Shown here piece by piece: positions 61,752 through 64,000 of a stretch of DNA of 64,000 bases. The position numbers were made by a program, and so were the translations under genes. The notes beneath the pieces are model-generated. The model was given only the letters and a program-made list of their open reading frames with translations. It was not told the DNA's origin and searched no databases. The first letter of the stretch is position 1. Each line of letters begins with the position of its first letter. The DNA is from Leishmania martiniquensis (taxonomy: Eukaryota; Euglenozoa; Kinetoplastea; Trypanosomatida; Trypanosomatidae): the NCBI RefSeq assembly GCF_017916325.1, contig NC_090139.1, positions 310,001 to 374,000 of the forward strand, in the 5' to 3' direction.

Positions 61752-63197
61752 TCACGCAGCAGGCCGCGGCTGGCTCGCTGACGCGGCGCTAGATGGGGAC
61801 GAGGCCGAGGAGCGGTTGCCACTACTGGAGCTGCTGCTGTGACCTCCACGAATTTCCTTGTACATGCGCAGCGCGTCCTCGTCGCCGCACTTAGGTCCGA
61901 GACAGCCGAGGTTACACACATGGCCGCTGCGCGGCGCCTGTGGCCGTGCTGAGTCTTCGGAGAGGGCGAAGGGCGCGCCGTCGGCGTCGTCTCTGAAGTT
62001 GTTGCGCGCCGCACAGCCAGCAGCTACCTCGTCGTCGTTGTGACTGCTCTCATCGTCATCGTCGTCCCCAGACGACATCCCAGTGAGGGGCGGCGGGAAT
62101 GCCGGCAGCGCTGGCACCAGCCCGCTGCTGACGTGCGCCATCGTCGGTGGTCGCTCGACTTCCTCACGAGCGGCCACGGCAGCAGTGTTGGCGGCAGCGG
62201 AGCTCTCCGCCGCGGGGGCCATGTTGGGGGCCGCCAGACCGAGCGGTGAGCAAGCTCGAGATTGTGTCGCCGCAATCACCCGTTGCAGCTGTGCCTTGAG
62301 CTCCGCAGCTTCACGAGTGCGGGCGCGCAGGGCCTCAGTGAGGAGCTCGAGCTGCCGTCTATCCTCCTCTACATCCCTGTCAAGAATCGCACCGGCAAGC
62401 ACATGCTCCGAAGAAGACACTAAATGTGCCTGCGCGGACGACGGAGATGAGATGTAGCCGCGGCAGGGGCTTGACGTCGGCTTGGCTATCGGTGAAGTCC
62501 CCCCACCACCCTCATTGGCGGCGGACGGAGCAGCTGCGCGACTCTGCTCGGTCGGCGCGGGATCCACGTGAGAAGGCGCCGGCTGTGCTTCCTGATAGCT
62601 TCGCATTCCCCCAACAGCCTTGACAACGCCAGCCGCACGTTGTGGCGCAGTTGGGAGGCGGCAGAGGCGTCGCAGAACTGCCACCCAGGCCGACATGTGG
62701 ACGAGTACAGCCTCCGTCGACGCAGGGATGATGAGGAAGGTGACGGAATCTGCTGACGCGGCTGGACCGCAGGCAGCCGCAGGAGCAACACAGATACGCA
62801 GACAACTGACGCCTGCCTCACCCACCTCCGGCAGCAGCTCGATGCTGCACGAGGGGGTCAGAGGCACAACAGGGTAGGCAGCATCCACTTCGGGTGCCTC
62901 ACAGCCACTACCCCCATGCTCTGCTGCGTCATGATCGCCACATGACTCTCGGCGTGGCCCTGAGAAGTAAAGGTTGTCTGCAGCGTCGTCCGTGAAGTGG
63001 AGCTGCGGATGCGGCAAGAGACGCAGCTGCAGTCGTGCGCGATACCGCAGACCGAGCACGTCGTCCAGCAGCCACACCGGCTGTGACCGAAGCAGCTGCT
63101 TGAGCACACGCTGATGGACCACGTAGTCACGAAGAGTGAGCTCCGCGGACGGCACAGGAGACGGCGACGTGGGCGGGGACGCAGAGGCGTCGGACAT
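61752..63197 (-). CDS. Hypothetical protein, 481 residues, possible PH-like domain and coiled coil
   Basis: Not firmly recognised. Residues about 22-185 alternate short strands and loops and end with an amphipathic helix containing Trp (VLVHMSAWVAVLRRLCRLP), the layout of a pleckstrin-homology fold. The middle strands contain CSIELLPEVGEAGVSCLRIC. A Ser/Ala/Pro-rich linker leads to a helical segment with heptad spacing (DRRQLELLTEALRARTREAA), probably a short coiled coil. A small Cys-containing string near the end (HVCNLGCLGPKC) might bind metal. If the PH-like reading is right, membrane or phosphoinositide association would be expected; this is inference. The start is the first ATG. Confidence 0.8.
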   Translation of the reverse strand: MSDASASPPTSPSPVPSAELTLRDYVVHQRVLKQLLRSQPVWLLDDVLGLRYRARLQLRLLPHPQLHFTDDAADNLYFSGPRRESCGDHDAAEHGGSGCEAPEVDAAYPVVPLTPSCSIELLPEVGEAGVSCLRICVAPAAACGPAASADSVTFLIIPASTEAVLVHMSAWVAVLRRLCRLPTAPQRAAGVVKAVGGMRSYQEAQPAPSHVDPAPTEQSRAAAPSAANEGGGGTSPIAKPTSSPCRGYISSPSSAQAHLVSSSEHVLAGAILDRDVEEDRRQLELLTEALRARTREAAELKAQLQRVIAATQSRACSPLGLAAPNMAPAAESSAAANTAAVAAREEVERPPTMAHVSSGLVPALPAFPPPLTGMSSGDDDDDESSHNDDEVAAGCAARNNFRDDADGAPFALSEDSARPQAPRSGHVCNLGCLGPKCGDEDALRMYKEIRGGHSSSSSSGNRSSASSPSSAASASQPRPAA

Positions 63198-63768
63198 ATC
63201 TCAGATAGGAACAAGAAGGGGGGCCCTTTGCAGACACACGCGGAACACGAGCAATGTTCGTCGCAGGTGGGCTTGATGAGCCGCGAAAAGGCGTCTTGAT
63301 TCGACCCGGTCACGAGGCGTTGGCGTGTTGGGTAACGTGTAGGAGCTGTGGGTGCGCGTGTATGTCTATGCGCATGGTGGTGCTGCGGGAGAGGGAGAGG
63401 GAGTCGGCGACGACAAGAGCGATGAGCACGAAGAGGGCGGACAGTAACGGCGCGAAGGCAGTGCGAAGATGAGAAGGGCGCCGCGAAAAGGGGAAAAAAG
63501 AACGAAGCGAGATGGAGCCCAACAGAGCAGGCCGGTAACGCTGCAAAGGTGAAGGCGAAGAGGGCCGATGGGGAGAAGGCGGCGCCGCCGCGCACCCGGG
63601 CTGCTGTTCGCGAGGAAGCACGTCGCAGAGAATACTTCCCAACCTAAACTTGGAACTGCCGTGCACTCTACGCGTGATAGATGCCCTCCTCCACTTTCCG
63701 TGCTCGTCGTTCCTTCAAGCGCCGGAGCGCGTTCGCATGAGTCAGAGGCAGAGAAAAGAAGCAGTGCA
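63198..63768. other. Intergenic region
   Basis: Nothing recognisable beyond G/A-rich plus-strand stretches (about 63385-63400 and 63470-63500). No gene was seen. Confidence 0.45.
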
Positions 63769-64000
63769 CTAGTGGTCGCCCGCGAAGGGGCTCCCCATGG
63801 TGGTGAGGAAGCTGTCCGACACGTACGGCAAGATGCTGTACAGGAGGCTCATGCGGTCTCGCATGACACCACCACTCAAGCCCATTTGCACGGCTGTCAC
63901 CCCCGCGGCCGCCTCCGCCCACGTCGAGGACGACACCGACGCAATTATATCGGCAAATCGATTTGTCTCGACTAAAAGCCGCAGTGCGGTGGTGAGCTCG
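63769..64000 (-). CDS. C-terminal part of an unidentified protein, cut by the window edge
   Basis: The frame is open from the right edge to a TAG at 63769-63771, giving 76 complete codons plus the stop. It begins ELTTALRLLVETNRFADIIA, has the helical segment SSSTWAEAAAGVTAVQMGLS in the middle and ends SFLTTMGSPFAGDH. Codons are G/C-ending in the pattern of the neighbouring genes, and the composition is not low-complexity, so it is probably real. The product is not recognised. The start lies outside the window. Confidence 0.65.
   Translation of the reverse strand, partial: ELTTALRLLVETNRFADIIASVSSSTWAEAAAGVTAVQMGLSGGVMRDRMSLLYSILPYVSDSFLTTMGSPFAGDH

Larger units (their letters stand above)
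1..64000 (-). other. Part of a minus-strand polycistronic transcription unit
   Basis: Every credible coding region is on the minus strand. Between genes the minus strand carries polypyrimidine stretches followed by AG dinucleotides, which is the layout expected for trans-splicing of a polycistronic precursor in kinetoplastids. No convergent or divergent strand switch is visible. No transcription start or termination region can therefore be placed in this window. Confidence 0.85.

Noticed and set aside
1..64000. CRISPR arrays, insertion sequences, bacterial operon signals
   Set aside because: No array of spaced direct repeats, transposase or Shine-Dalgarno pattern was found, and the window is eukaryotic.

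Overview
The window reads as nuclear chromosome of a trypanosomatid of the Leishmania type (Leishmania, Leptomonas or Crithidia clade). It is GC-rich, with strong G/C preference at third codon positions. Coding regions show no sign of introns. All 24 supported or candidate genes lie on the minus strand, as in one polycistronic unit transcribed from right to left. Genes are separated by 0.3-2 kb of polypyrimidine tracts (purine-rich on the plus strand), AG splice acceptors and TG/CA microsatellites. No tRNA, rRNA, mobile element or CRISPR array was found, and there is no strand switch.

In transcription order from the right edge, the first item is the C-terminal end of an unidentified gene. It is followed by a 481-residue protein with a possible PH-like fold, two tandem PlsC-type acyltransferases that show patchy sequence homogenisation, a Tvp15/COPI-associated-like membrane protein, the rRNA-processing factor RRP36, a CLC-type chloride transporter with altered signature motifs, a HIRIP3/Chz1-like acidic histone-chaperone candidate and a large SET-domain protein. 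Two hypothetical proteins come next, then a UMP-CMP/adenylate kinase, ribosomal protein L10, a mitochondrial type I DnaJ and a twin CX9C protein resembling complex I subunit NDUFS5.

The left half begins with two divergent Skp1/elongin C-like proteins that carry very large loop insertions. Several long, mostly disordered proteins follow: a 1889-residue protein, a 1147-residue TPR/IQ protein with a possible myristoylation start, a 154-residue protein sharing a Thr-rich motif with it, and a 1238-residue protein. A small candidate gene near 11.3-11.7 kb may be frameshifted. The left end has mitochondrial ribosomal protein uL30m and a rhomboid-family pseudoprotease.

The genes do not form a pathway, which is normal for this group because regulation is mainly post-transcriptional. 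Several encode mitochondrial proteins (rhomboid, uL30m, DnaJ, CX9C protein). Others concern ribosome biogenesis (L10, RRP36) or chromatin (SET protein, HIRIP3-like). The most unusual points are the insertion-bearing elongin C/Skp1-like pair, the catalytically dead rhomboid, the CLC protein with all three signature motifs changed, the double SET-like architecture and the gene-conversion pattern in the acyltransferase pair.
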